Shown: positions 19,883-28,370 of the stretch, one piece after another | How the letters are laid out: the number at the start of each line of letters is the position of its first letter | Position numbering within the stretch: position 1 is the first letter of the stretch | Assembly (NCBI GenBank): GCA_028283605.1 | Contig: JAPWKH010000010.1 | Span: 27,475 to 91,474, forward strand | Length of the DNA: 64,000 nt | Source of the DNA: Arachidicoccus sp. | GTDB taxonomy: Bacteria > Bacteroidota > Bacteroidia > Chitinophagales > Chitinophagaceae | Reading direction: 5' to 3' | Program-made: the position numbers and the translations under genes | The notes under the pieces: model-generated | Told to the model about the DNA's origin: nothing | Databases searched by the model: none | Seen by the model: only the letters and a program-made list of their open reading frames with translations

Positions 19883-21322
19883 ATGAGTGGAGACTCCGCT
19901 ACCATAAAATATAAATCGAAGTTTTTCTATCTCTTGGTGGATTATATTGCTGTGATTATCGTATGGATAATTATTGCGTATTTCAGAATAAATGCCATTT
20001 GGGGCAAAGCCCATTTTTGTGAATATATTTCTCATTTACAAATAAAATCTTTTATTCTGATTGTCGTTCTTGTGCCTTCCGGCTGGTTGTTGCTGTTTGC
20101 GCTTTCGGGCTCGTACAGAGAATCCATATATGAAAAATCCCGGTTAAATGAGCTGGTCAAAACATTCATACAATCTTTCATCGGCTGCCTGATTTTGTTT
20201 TTCATCTATTTTTTAAAAGATAAAGAGCATTACGGCTATTATTCCAGAATATTCTTCGCGTATTGGTTTTTACAATTTGCTATTGTCTACAGTTTCCGTC
20301 TTGTGCAATTAATGATAGCAAAATCAAACATGCACGCCCAAAAATTTTATTTCAAAACCATTTTTGTAGGCAGCAACGGCAAAGCATTAAAGGCTTATAA
20401 TGATCTTAAAAATTACAACCGGGTCTTGGGCTATAAAATAGTAGGATATGTAACTGCTAAAAACAATAACGGGTTTTCCTCTTTACCTCCGGAAATAGTA
20501 AATCTTGGATCTGTAGAGAACATTCTGGAAATTATAGACAAACAAAAAATACATCAGGTAATCATTGCCACAGATGAAAATGAAAATACGCTCATAAGGC
20601 CGTTGATAAACAAACTTAGCGAAAGAGATGTGATGATAAAAATTGCACCTGATAATCTCGACATCATTAAAGGTGCTGTACGTTCCGGAAATGTATTGAA
20701 TGCGCCTTTTATATCTATACGTACGAATATAATGCAAGACTGGCAATACGATGTAAAAATTGCTTTTGACAAAATCGCAGCAATTTTATCCATCATCCTT
20801 TTAAGCCCATTGATATTGTTCGTAGCGCTTCGCACAATGTTTTCTTCCAAAGGAAGTATAATATACAAACAGGAAAGAATGGGATATAAAGGAAAGCCAT
20901 TTATCATGTATAAATTCCGCTCCATGTATGAGAACGCAGAACCGAACGGCCCGCAACTTACTTCAATAGACGATAAACGCGTAACCAAATGGGGTGTGAT
21001 CATGCGCCGGTGGAGACTTGACGAATTACCGCAATTTTGGAATATATTGCACGGAGATATGAGTTTTGTCGGGCCAAGGCCGGAAAGAAAATATTTCATC
21101 GATAAAATATCTGAACAAAACGAATATTATAAATATCTCCTCAAAGTGAAGCCGGGCCTTACTTCCTGGGGAATGGTACGTTTCGGGTATGCTTCCGATA
21201 TTGAAGAAATGCAGGAACGGATGAAGTACGACCTGATGTATATAGAAAACGTTTCACTATTGCTCGACTTTAAAATAATGCTTCATTCTTTAAAGATTAT
21301 TTTATTGGGAAAAGGAAAATAA
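19883..21322 (+). CDS. Polyprenyl glycosylphosphotransferase (WcaJ/exopolysaccharide type)
   Basis: A 479-aa membrane enzyme that moves a sugar-1-phosphate onto undecaprenyl phosphate. Four to five N-terminal membrane helices (about 10-140), a CoA-binding-like central domain, a fifth helix near 294-315, and the C-terminal catalytic domain with YKQERMGYKGKPF, MYKFRSM, RRWRLDELPQFWNIL-GDMS-VGPRPER and KPGLTSWGMVRFGYAS. All catalytic blocks are intact. It is separate from the exopolysaccharide locus 17 kb away, which has its own copy. A tiny ORF (ATG at 19870, stop at 19884-19886) overlaps its start. Confidence 0.88.
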   Translation: MSGDSATIKYKSKFFYLLVDYIAVIIVWIIIAYFRINAIWGKAHFCEYISHLQIKSFILIVVLVPSGWLLLFALSGSYRESIYEKSRLNELVKTFIQSFIGCLILFFIYFLKDKEHYGYYSRIFFAYWFLQFAIVYSFRLVQLMIAKSNMHAQKFYFKTIFVGSNGKALKAYNDLKNYNRVLGYKIVGYVTAKNNNGFSSLPPEIVNLGSVENILEIIDKQKIHQVIIATDENENTLIRPLINKLSERDVMIKIAPDNLDIIKGAVRSGNVLNAPFISIRTNIMQDWQYDVKIAFDKIAAILSIILLSPLILFVALRTMFSSKGSIIYKQERMGYKGKPFIMYKFRSMYENAEPNGPQLTSIDDKRVTKWGVIMRRWRLDELPQFWNILHGDMSFVGPRPERKYFIDKISEQNEYYKYLLKVKPGLTSWGMVRFGYASDIEEMQERMKYDLMYIENVSLLLDFKIMLHSLKIILLGKGK

Positions 21323-21345
21323 CTTTACGCCACAACACAGCCTTG

Positions 21346-23472
21346 ATGAAAAAATATTTTTTGTTCATTCTTCTATTTCCGGCATGGTGTTTTGCACAAG
21401 ACAATGCAGCGCCTATCATTCATTATAATATTTATGCTACGCTCAGCAGCAGCGACAAAACTATAACCGGTTTTGAAAAAATAATATATAAAAACACAAG
21501 CGATACACCTCAGTCTTTTCTTTGGCTTCGTTTAATTCCCAATGCTTATGCCAACGACAAAACAGCTTACAGCGATTATTTATTAAGAGCCGGAGATACT
21601 CGTTTTTATTTTTCCAAAGAAGAACAGAAAGGGTATATCGATCAATTCGATTTTAAACAAAATGACATTTCGCTAAAAATGGAATTTGATTCCGCAAAAA
21701 ATGATATAATAAAAGTATTTCTCTCAAATCCTCTGCTACCGGGCGATTCAGCAGAAATTACAACTCCTTTTTTTGTAAAGATTCCTTATGATTTTTCAGG
21801 ATTTGGATATAATGATGACGATAATATTGAATTAACGCATTGGTTTCCGGAAGTAGTCAGTCATCAACATGTAAATTCTTTTACTTCATATCAATCTTTA
21901 CGAAACGAGCATACAGATTTTGATGTAAGAATAACGCTTGACAGAAATGATTTTCGATCCAACGCGAACATATTAAATAAAAGCACTCAAGATAATAAAA
22001 CAGTTATCGATTATCATTTATCCAATGCCGAAGATTTTATCCTTAGCGAAATTCCGGAAGATAATAGTGAAGATAATGTTGCAAAAAATGCCGAAGAAAA
22101 ATTCGATCAGCTTATCCCAAATTTTCTTTCAAACAAAAGGCCGGATGATCCGCAAACAACAGCATATTTTATTAATCAAAAAATAAATAGCATTGATTCG
22201 CCATTGCACAAAACGCTGCAACCCGCATTCCTGTTCAATTTGAAAGAAACCGATAAATACAATTATCTTTCTTTTTTACCGGCATTCGGTTATAACAATT
22301 ATGATAAGTTCATGGTCGGTGCAATGATTCATAACTATCAGTTACCGTTGAATAAATTCAATTTTCTTTTGGCGCCGATGTATGCGACAAACAGCAAAAG
22401 CCTTGCAGGCGCGGCAAGAATGGAATACAATATTTGGAAACCCAAAGGTTGGTGGAAATTTGCAGTAAGCGGCGAGCAATATTCTACAGGAGAATTGGTT
22501 TCTTCGGAATTCGTAAACACGGAGGATCAAAAAAACTTGTATTACCAAATGAGAAGAATTGTTCCGTCTATAAGTTATACAAAATATTACGGCGCCGATG
22601 AACCCGATAAAAAATGGAACTTTTTATTAAGGGCATTTTTCCTGAAAGAAGAAAATTACGATACAAAAAATATTACCGATTCTACATATTCTTTTTACAA
22701 AAAATCAGCTAACTCTACAATTGTAGAATTTCAAACAACGTTCAGCAATGAACGGGTTTTATATCCTTATAAAATCAATTTTAAGGTTGATGGGAATAAT
22801 GATTTTCTGCGTTTTGGGCTTACGGCAAATGGCTTTTTGAATTATGATGCTTCAGGAAAAGGTTTGAACGTAAGGTTTTTTGCAGGCAAGTTTTTTTATA
22901 TGAATAATGGCGCTCATTATGGTTTAAAAAATGCCGACATGCAAAAATATACGCTTAGCCTCAGCGGTACGCGCGGCAACACAAATGCTTATCAGCCGGC
23001 TGATTTTACATATAGCAATTACTTCATCGGCAGAAGTGAAAGCACAGGTTGGATGAGCCAGCAAATAGCCGAAAATGACGGATTTTTTAAAATAAGTACA
23101 CCGGCAGAATATGCACCTGTCGGAAGCTCCGACAACTGGCTTGCCGCATTAAATTTTACTGCCGACATTCCCGATAAAATAAATCCTTTTTCTATACTGC
23201 CGTTTAAAATGCCATTACGTGTTTTTCTGGATGTAGGTACTTACAGTGCAGCTTGGGCAGACGATTATAGCGCACCTTCTGGTAAATATTTATATGACGC
23301 AGGTTTACAGGTTTCTTTATTAAGAGATGCACTTACAGTTTATTTCCCTTTGTTGTATAGCAATGTGTATAAAGATGATTATCCTGTAAAACGCTTTGTA
23401 CATACAATCCGTTTTTCTATTAACTTAGAAAATCTTAAACCAAAAGCGCTGGGTAAAATATTGCCTTTGTAA
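21346..23472 (+). CDS. M1-peptidase-like envelope protein lacking the zinc catalytic domain
   Basis: A 708-aa exported protein: signal peptide of about 18 residues ending CFAQ. Residues about 25-220 resemble the N-terminal beta domain of M1 family aminopeptidases (HYNIYATLSSSDKTITGFEKIIYKN, LWLRLIPNAY, THWFPEVV). From about 285 to the end it continues as a large beta-rich, aromatic barrel-like region (FLPAFGYNNYDKFMVGAMIH, LLAPMYATNSKSLAGAARMEYNIW) that I recall as the C-terminal part of longer M1-like proteins of Bacteroidota. No HExxH or GxMEN is present; the two parts are joined by an acidic linker. ATG at 21346 is preferred over an upstream TTG. Probably a non-enzymatic outer-membrane protein. 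Confidence 0.7.
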   Translation: MKKYFLFILLFPAWCFAQDNAAPIIHYNIYATLSSSDKTITGFEKIIYKNTSDTPQSFLWLRLIPNAYANDKTAYSDYLLRAGDTRFYFSKEEQKGYIDQFDFKQNDISLKMEFDSAKNDIIKVFLSNPLLPGDSAEITTPFFVKIPYDFSGFGYNDDDNIELTHWFPEVVSHQHVNSFTSYQSLRNEHTDFDVRITLDRNDFRSNANILNKSTQDNKTVIDYHLSNAEDFILSEIPEDNSEDNVAKNAEEKFDQLIPNFLSNKRPDDPQTTAYFINQKINSIDSPLHKTLQPAFLFNLKETDKYNYLSFLPAFGYNNYDKFMVGAMIHNYQLPLNKFNFLLAPMYATNSKSLAGAARMEYNIWKPKGWWKFAVSGEQYSTGELVSSEFVNTEDQKNLYYQMRRIVPSISYTKYYGADEPDKKWNFLLRAFFLKEENYDTKNITDSTYSFYKKSANSTIVEFQTTFSNERVLYPYKINFKVDGNNDFLRFGLTANGFLNYDASGKGLNVRFFAGKFFYMNNGAHYGLKNADMQKYTLSLSGTRGNTNAYQPADFTYSNYFIGRSESTGWMSQQIAENDGFFKISTPAEYAPVGSSDNWLAALNFTADIPDKINPFSILPFKMPLRVFLDVGTYSAAWADDYSAPSGKYLYDAGLQVSLLRDALTVYFPLLYSNVYKDDYPVKRFVHTIRFSINLENLKPKALGKILPL

Positions 23473-23475
23473 ATA

Positions 23476-24393
23476 ATGATGAGCGATATAAAAATAATAC
23501 CGTCCAAAAATATTGACCGTCAAAAATGGGATGCTTGTGTAGAAAGAAATGATAACGGATTGATATATGCGCGCTCCTTTTATTTGGATACAATGTCTGA
23601 AAACTGGAGCGCAATCATAGCCGGCGATTACGAAGTAATAATGCCTTTAACCTGGCGCAGCATGTTCGGCATAAAGTATTTATCCAAAGAAACATTTATA
23701 CAACAATTGGGCATAATAGGAACCGCAGAAGAAAGTGTGATTAAAAAAATAATCGGTATCGCTTTAAAGGGATATAATTTATACGGCAGGCTGTCATTTA
23801 ATTTCTCAAACAATATATCTTATCTGCACAATATAAAACCTAAAATAAATTTTATCATAGACCTGCAACAACCTTACTCTGATATTTTTAAGAGCTATAC
23901 AGAATCCTTGCAGCGCAATGTACGCAGGGCAATTAAAAATGGAGTAACGATAATGCCTGCATCCAATACGGAAGCCGCGCATGCATATCGTGATTACCTT
24001 TTTACATTCATGGATATAAAACAAGTGAAGAATATTTTCAAAAGAGTAGATAAGCTAATCCAAGACAAAGCAGCCGGTAAATTTATTTTATCTAAAAAAG
24101 CTATTGACGAAAACGGCAATACATTAGCGATATGTCTTTGGCTGAAAGATAATAAACGTATCTATAATGTAATGCCCACAACATTATCTTCAGGGAAAGA
24201 TAAAGTGGCAATGCCATTGCTGCTGAACAACATCATTGAAGAACATTGTGAGCAAAAAATGTATTTCGATTTCGAGGGTTCTGAATTGCCCGGCATTAAA
24301 AAATTTTACGAAAAATTTTCACCTGTCAATCAGCCTTATTTTTTATATGAATACAACAATTTACGCTGGCCGCTCAAATTGTTGAAGAAATAA
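23476..24393 (+). CDS. FemAB-like GNAT acyltransferase
   Basis: A 305-aa protein with the double-GNAT layout seen in FemAB and lipid II aminoacyltransferase relatives. Two similar halves are visible, with the peptidyl-transfer region QRNVRRAIKNGVTI near 150-165 and the CoA/tRNA-site strand KMYFDFEGSELPGIKKFYEKF near 257-277. It starts three bases after the preceding stop, so it is translationally coupled to the M1-like gene. It may modify a cell-surface glycan or peptide with an acyl or amino-acid group; the donor is unknown. Confidence 0.7.
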   Translation: MMSDIKIIPSKNIDRQKWDACVERNDNGLIYARSFYLDTMSENWSAIIAGDYEVIMPLTWRSMFGIKYLSKETFIQQLGIIGTAEESVIKKIIGIALKGYNLYGRLSFNFSNNISYLHNIKPKINFIIDLQQPYSDIFKSYTESLQRNVRRAIKNGVTIMPASNTEAAHAYRDYLFTFMDIKQVKNIFKRVDKLIQDKAAGKFILSKKAIDENGNTLAICLWLKDNKRIYNVMPTTLSSGKDKVAMPLLLNNIIEEHCEQKMYFDFEGSELPGIKKFYEKFSPVNQPYFLYEYNNLRWPLKLLKK

Positions 24394-24455
24394 TATTTAT
24401 TTGCAGCTGTTTGGCAAAACCGAACAGAATAATTTTTTAAAAAAATAATACACGA

Positions 24456-25346
24456 ATGAAACATGCATACGTTTTTCCCGGGCAAGGCGCGCAATTCAGC
24501 GGCATGGGGAAAAAATTATATGATGAGAATGATATTGCAAAAAACTTATTTGAACAGGCAAATGAGATACTCGGATTCCGGATTACCGATATAATGTTTT
24601 TCGGAACCGATGAAGAATTAAAGCAAACTGAGGTTACACAACCTGCAATTTTCCTGCATTCTGTAATTGCATTTAAAACACTGCCGGATGCAAATCCCAA
24701 TATGGTTGCCGGTCATTCTTTGGGCGAATTTTCAGCGCTTGTTGCCAATAATACATTGATTTTTGAAGATGCTTTAAAGTTGGTAAGCATTCGTGCAAAA
24801 GCCATGCAAAGCGCATGTGAAACAAACCCATCTGCAATGGCTGCCATTCTTGGCCTTGCCGATGAAAAAGTAGAAGAGATATGCGCTTCAATAGAAAAAG
24901 AGACAGGAGAAATTGTTGTGCCGGCAAATTATAATTGCCCTGGACAACTTGTAATCAGTGGTACGATTCAGGGAATTAATATTGCTTGCGAAACGCTAAA
25001 ATCTGCCGGAGCAAAACGCGCTTTGGTGTTGCCGGTGAGCGGTGCTTTTCATTCCCCGCTTATGCAGCCGGCAAAAGAAGAATTGGCTGCTGCTATCAAT
25101 AGCACAGCATTCAGCGAACCTGTTGCACCTGTATATCAAAATGTAGTGGCACAAGCTGTACTTAATCCTGATGAGATTAAAGAAAACCTGATTGCACAAC
25201 TTACCGGCGCTGTAAAATGGACACAATGCACACAAGCTATGATTGCTGACGGCGCAACAAACTTTACTGAATGCGGGCCGGGAAAAGTATTGCAAAGCTT
25301 AATATTAAAAATTAATAAAGACGCTGTTGTAAATGGAGTTAGCTAA
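24456..25346 (+). CDS. fabD: Malonyl-CoA:ACP S-malonyltransferase
   Basis: A 296-aa fatty-acid synthesis enzyme that loads malonyl groups on acyl-carrier protein. N-terminal VFPGQGAQFSGMG, active-site nucleophile Ser88 in AGHSLGEFSAL, the arginine in IRAKAMQ near 118, and the catalytic histidine in SGAFHSPLM near 197 are present. It is monocistronic in this window, with a 154-base gap before the thioredoxin. Confidence 0.94.
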   Translation: MKHAYVFPGQGAQFSGMGKKLYDENDIAKNLFEQANEILGFRITDIMFFGTDEELKQTEVTQPAIFLHSVIAFKTLPDANPNMVAGHSLGEFSALVANNTLIFEDALKLVSIRAKAMQSACETNPSAMAAILGLADEKVEEICASIEKETGEIVVPANYNCPGQLVISGTIQGINIACETLKSAGAKRALVLPVSGAFHSPLMQPAKEELAAAINSTAFSEPVAPVYQNVVAQAVLNPDEIKENLIAQLTGAVKWTQCTQAMIADGATNFTECGPGKVLQSLILKINKDAVVNGVS

Positions 25347-25432
25347 TCGATATACCTACTCTTCAAATATTTATTGCTTTAATATAATTATTATTGGCGG
25401 TTGCTATTTTCTTTGTAATGACCAATGGTAGA

Positions 25433-25465
25433 GTTCGCGTTATTGCGAACGCAATGAAGCAATAT
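25433..25465. repeat. Short hairpin repeat resembling the cattGCGAAC dispersed element
   Basis: GTTCGC (25433-25438) pairs perfectly with GCGAAC (25445-25450) and is followed by GCAATGAAGCAAT. A related fragment, CGTCATTGCGAACAGGGTAA, occurs near 44998-45017. Such elements are scattered between genes in many bacteria; only these two traces are seen here. Confidence 0.4.
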
Positions 25466-25500
25466 CAATTTAGATACTTAAATGCTATTAATTGTTTTTG

Positions 25501-25809
25501 ATGGAAATGAAAATAGATATAGATAATCCCATTCGACCGGTTCTGCTTGAATTTTTTGCAGATTGGTGTATGCCTTGCAAAACACTTTCGCCAATTATTG
25601 ATAAAATAGAAAATAAAGTAAATAGCTTAATCGATGTAAAGAAAATTAATATTGACAAAGAGAAAAATTTAACGGCTGAATTTTATATACAAAGTGTACC
25701 CACGCTGATATTATTAGATAATAACGGAGAAATTTTTTGGAGGTTTGCCGGCGTAACAACGGAACTTGAAATTATAAAACAAATACACAGTTTACTTTTT
25801 GAAATGTAA
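25501..25809 (+). CDS. Thioredoxin family protein
   Basis: A 102-aa thioredoxin-fold protein with the redox motif WCMPC (Cys23/Cys26), the preceding EFFAD and the cis-proline strand SVPTLILLDNNG. No signal peptide, so cytoplasmic. Conserved catalytic Asp of thioredoxin (in FFADWC) is present. The ATG at 25501 is preferred over a TTG nine bases earlier. The middle residues MP differ from the usual GP, but are common among thioredoxin-like proteins. A terminator follows. Confidence 0.9.
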   Translation: MEMKIDIDNPIRPVLLEFFADWCMPCKTLSPIIDKIENKVNSLIDVKKINIDKEKNLTAEFYIQSVPTLILLDNNGEIFWRFAGVTTELEIIKQIHSLLFEM

Positions 25810-25822
25810 ACCGCCTAAATGC

Positions 25823-25857
25823 AAAAGTACCTGAGTAAAATTTACTCAGGTACTTTT
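25823..25857. terminator. Bidirectional terminator between thioredoxin and DUF4907 genes
   Basis: Long perfect stem built on AAAAGTACCTGAGTAAA and its complement TTTACTCAGGTACTTTT, with almost no loop, placed between two convergent genes. Confidence 0.88.
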
Positions 25858-25880
25858 GGTTTATATTAATTTCTTAAATT

Positions 25881-26237
25881 TTATTTATAACGAACAGCTG
25901 CTTGTATAAGTTCCAATGAATCGACAGAAGGTATTTTTTTCTTTTTGATTTTTTGAATCATTATGTTTCCTGTTTTTTTTGCATCTTCCTCTGTAAGAAA
26001 TACACGTTTTCCGGAAATAGACGGCACCTGATCCTGATGAATGAAAACTTTATCTCCTAGAAAAATATCATATCCCCAACCATCTCGCACCTGATAAGTC
26101 TTTAAGCTTAGCAAATACAATGTGTCTTTCCCGACTATCTTCATTACAGGATGCGAAACACTGTTTTTACAAGAATATCCGATTGAAATAATAAATATAA
26201 GAACTACTGTTTCAAATAGGTAATATCTCAATCTCAC
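25881..26237 (-). CDS. DUF4907 lipoprotein
   Basis: A 118-aa small exported lipoprotein; the hydrophobic N-terminus ends with a lipobox at ISIGYSC (Cys23). The rest matches DUF4907: GWGYDIFLGDKVFIHQDQVPSISG, then FLTEEDAKKTGNIMIQKIKK. It starts with GTG one base after the stop of the Kelch gene, so the two are coupled. DUF4907 and Kelch genes being paired suggests a shared envelope function, which is unknown. Confidence 0.8.
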   Translation of the reverse strand: MRLRYYLFETVVLIFIISIGYSCKNSVSHPVMKIVGKDTLYLLSLKTYQVRDGWGYDIFLGDKVFIHQDQVPSISGKRVFLTEEDAKKTGNIMIQKIKKKKIPSVDSLELIQAAVRYK

Positions 26238-26238
26238 A

Positions 26239-27306
26239 CTAATTGTTAGAATTTAAATCCTGATTTGGAAAATACTCATCAAAGCCTCCGTATGCAGGCG
26301 CTCCGCCGCTCCAGCCGGTTCCAACAAATCCTCTGCCCAATATAGAAAACCCTACAGCTCCCCAACGCGCACTTCTGTTATCGGAAGTATAGCTGCTTCT
26401 TTGGTCCCATGTATCATTATAAGGATCGTAAGCCCATGTAGTGCCGTTCGGGCTGCCGCCGTTTGAAGTAGAACCGAGCATATAATAAACATTAGAGCCC
26501 ATTACCAAAGTAACAGCGTCCAACCTTCTTATATTACTCCAGTCATCATCGTAAGATGAATCTGTGGCATTCCATATTTGCCTTTTCCTTTCCCAAGTAG
26601 AAGTGGCAGGATTAAATGCAAAGAAATATGGAGAAAGCGAACCTGAAGAATTTAATCCCCCTAATACATATCCTTTTCCGTCAAATGTAAATGCAGATGC
26701 GCCGTAGCGTTTATCATTCGGCAACCCTTCTTCCTGAGACCAACTACCGGTTGCCGGATTGAAGGAATACATATCTAAATAAAGTATAGATCCGTTTGAT
26801 GATTGTCCTGTCAGCACATATCCTTTATTATTTACGGAAAATGCAGTAGCTCTTGCACGCGCATCGCCGGGGAAATCCGGAATTTGCCCGGCTGCGGACC
26901 ATGTATCGGTGGCAGCATCATAGGCATAGAAATCTTTAAAATAAATACCGCTGTTTTCTGCGTATGTGCCTGTACCGGTTCCCACATATCCTTTTCCTCC
27001 GATGGAAAAAGCAACCGCTTGCTGGCGGCCCACAGGAATGGAAGCAATGCTTGTCCATCCGTTACCGTTGAATTTCCAGAAATCTTTTAATGGCGCATCA
27101 TAATTATCTCCGTCATTTCCTGTTCCAACATAAGCTACCGAATCACCAATAGTAAAAGATACTGCATAGAACCTTCCGTAGCCGGGCAATTCTGCACTCG
27201 TTATCCAGTTACCTTCAGATGTGTTGTTGTCAGAAGAGGAACCGTTACATGACCCCAATAAAAATGCTGCACAAGCCATTAAAACAATAAAATTCAATTT
27301 CTTCAT
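26239..27306 (-). CDS. Kelch-repeat lipoprotein
   Basis: A 355-aa lipoprotein with signal peptide and lipobox LLGSC (Cys20). Five to six Kelch units follow, each with a G-Y-V-GTG or GKGYVLTG strand and a YDP/FNPATxxW strand (for example KGYVLTGQSSNG, FNPATGSWSQEEGLPNDKRYGAS, YDPYNDTWDQRS). This predicts one beta-propeller exposed on the outer leaflet or in the periplasm. It forms an operon with the DUF4907 gene and is driven by a promoter that matches the one for DUF4270 on the other side of the LytTR gene. Confidence 0.85.
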   Translation of the reverse strand: MKKLNFIVLMACAAFLLGSCNGSSSDNNTSEGNWITSAELPGYGRFYAVSFTIGDSVAYVGTGNDGDNYDAPLKDFWKFNGNGWTSIASIPVGRQQAVAFSIGGKGYVGTGTGTYAENSGIYFKDFYAYDAATDTWSAAGQIPDFPGDARARATAFSVNNKGYVLTGQSSNGSILYLDMYSFNPATGSWSQEEGLPNDKRYGASAFTFDGKGYVLGGLNSSGSLSPYFFAFNPATSTWERKRQIWNATDSSYDDDWSNIRRLDAVTLVMGSNVYYMLGSTSNGGSPNGTTWAYDPYNDTWDQRSSYTSDNRSARWGAVGFSILGRGFVGTGWSGGAPAYGGFDEYFPNQDLNSNN

Positions 27307-27398
27307 AAAGAATATTATGTGGTGATAGTTTTTAAGTGTGTGAAAGTATCAGTTGATATGTGCTTTAATTAGTTAAAATGGATTTTCGCCATATAATT

Positions 27399-27456
27399 AT
27401 AGACTATCCGTTTATTTTTGCCGACAAATGTACTATTTATATAGCCAAATAAACAA
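27399..27456 (-). promoter_or_regulatory. Promoter of Kelch-DUF4907 operon, copy 1 of shared promoter core
   Basis: Read on the minus strand: TTG (27454-27456), a 21-base spacer, then TACATTTG (27425-27432), a full match to TAnnTTTG. The 18 bases GTACATTTGTCGGCAAAA (27416-27433) are identical to the plus-strand copy at 28245-28262. Seven bases further on, GATAGTCTAT (27399-27408) matches GATTATCTAT of the other copy in 8 of 10 positions. The start codon is about 119 bases downstream of the -7 box. Confidence 0.78.
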
Positions 27457-27462
27457 ATAATA

Positions 27463-28179
27463 TTACAGGTATTTTGCAATGATGGAATGTAAGTGATTTC
27501 GGAAGCCATCGCTTACCGGAATTTCGGTTTTACCTATTAAAATACTGTTCTTGTGAATAATATCTATTTTAGACAATGATACGATATAGGATCGATGCAC
27601 TCGTATAAAATCTTCGGAAGACAATTTTTCTTCGAAAGATTTTAAATTCTGCAAGGTAATGATAGCTTTATTGCTAGTAAGTTTCGTATAAATTTTTGAA
27701 TAATCTTTCAGTCCTTCAATATACAGTATATCATCAAAACTTATTTTCATAAGCTTATATTCTGCTCTTATAAATAAAAACTGATGTGTTGAATTATTGG
27801 ACAGCAAGCGTTCTGTTTTTTTTCTTGCAACTTCCTCTTGCGCTTTCTGTAAAGCGTTAAACAATTTTTCTTCATTCAGCGGTAAGGACAAAAAGCCGGA
27901 AATATTATACTCATATCCATCCTGCGCCAAATTTTTATTTGAAGAAATAATAATGATTGCCGGCCGGTTTTTAATTTGTTGAAGAAAAAATAAATTTCCG
28001 CCCAATAAATCCGCATTGGCTATTAAAATTTCATACGAGTGTTTTGTAATATGATCGGTAAATTTTTTTGCCATAGAAAACTGTTCTGTCTGAATGTGGG
28101 AAAATTCTTTGAGCACTTTTGCTATTCCGGTATATTCCTCGCCGGCAATAACGATACATTTTATTTTATCTTTAATCAT
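27463..28179 (-). CDS. LytTR DNA-binding regulator with degenerate receiver domain
   Basis: About 238 aa when started at ATG 28179 (an upstream TTG at 28260 is unlikely). Residues about 5-115 have a receiver-like fold, but the usual phospho-acceptor Asp position reads Asn (EILIANAD) and the conserved Lys before Pro reads Leu (FLSLPL), so phosphorylation is doubtful. The C-terminal LytTR domain is clear: DDILYIEGLKDYSKIY, LQNLKSFEEKL, FIRVHRSYIVSLSKID and IPVSDGFR. It lies between two transcription units with matching promoters and is a candidate regulator of both. No partner LytS-like histidine kinase is seen. Confidence 0.85.
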   Translation of the reverse strand: MIKDKIKCIVIAGEEYTGIAKVLKEFSHIQTEQFSMAKKFTDHITKHSYEILIANADLLGGNLFFLQQIKNRPAIIIISSNKNLAQDGYEYNISGFLSLPLNEEKLFNALQKAQEEVARKKTERLLSNNSTHQFLFIRAEYKLMKISFDDILYIEGLKDYSKIYTKLTSNKAIITLQNLKSFEEKLSSEDFIRVHRSYIVSLSKIDIIHKNSILIGKTEIPVSDGFRNHLHSIIAKYL

Positions 28180-28244
28180 TTGGGAAATATTAATTTTTCT
28201 TCCGATTAAAAATATACAAACAAGGCGAATTGAATAAATAAATT

Positions 28245-28279
28245 GTACATTTGTCGGCAAAATATGTGCGATTATCTAT
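28245..28279 (+). promoter_or_regulatory. Promoter of DUF4270 operon, copy 2 of shared promoter core
   Basis: TACATTTG at 28246-28253 is a full -7 match. The 18-base block 28245-28262 is identical to the Kelch promoter, and after the same seven-base gap comes GATTATCTAT (28270-28279). No TTG lies at a normal distance upstream (nearest leaves a 13-base spacer), so the promoter may need an activator. The start codon lies about 118 bases after the box, nearly the same as in copy 1. Confidence 0.72.
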
Positions 28280-28370
28280 TTATATTAACAATCTATACAC
28301 ACTAACAAGGTTCTAACAAGAATTACGACTATCATTGCCGACTTAAGTTTTCCCATTTTGCAAATCATAT

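Noticed and set aside
20554..21099. 181-codon minus-strand ORF opposite the sugar-phosphotransferase
   Set aside because: Mirror reading of the conserved catalytic domain, no independent support.
25433..25465. Possible CRISPR or operator from the GTTCGC/GCGAAC hairpin
   Set aside because: One copy with a single relative elsewhere and no regular spacing; treated as a dispersed repeat trace.
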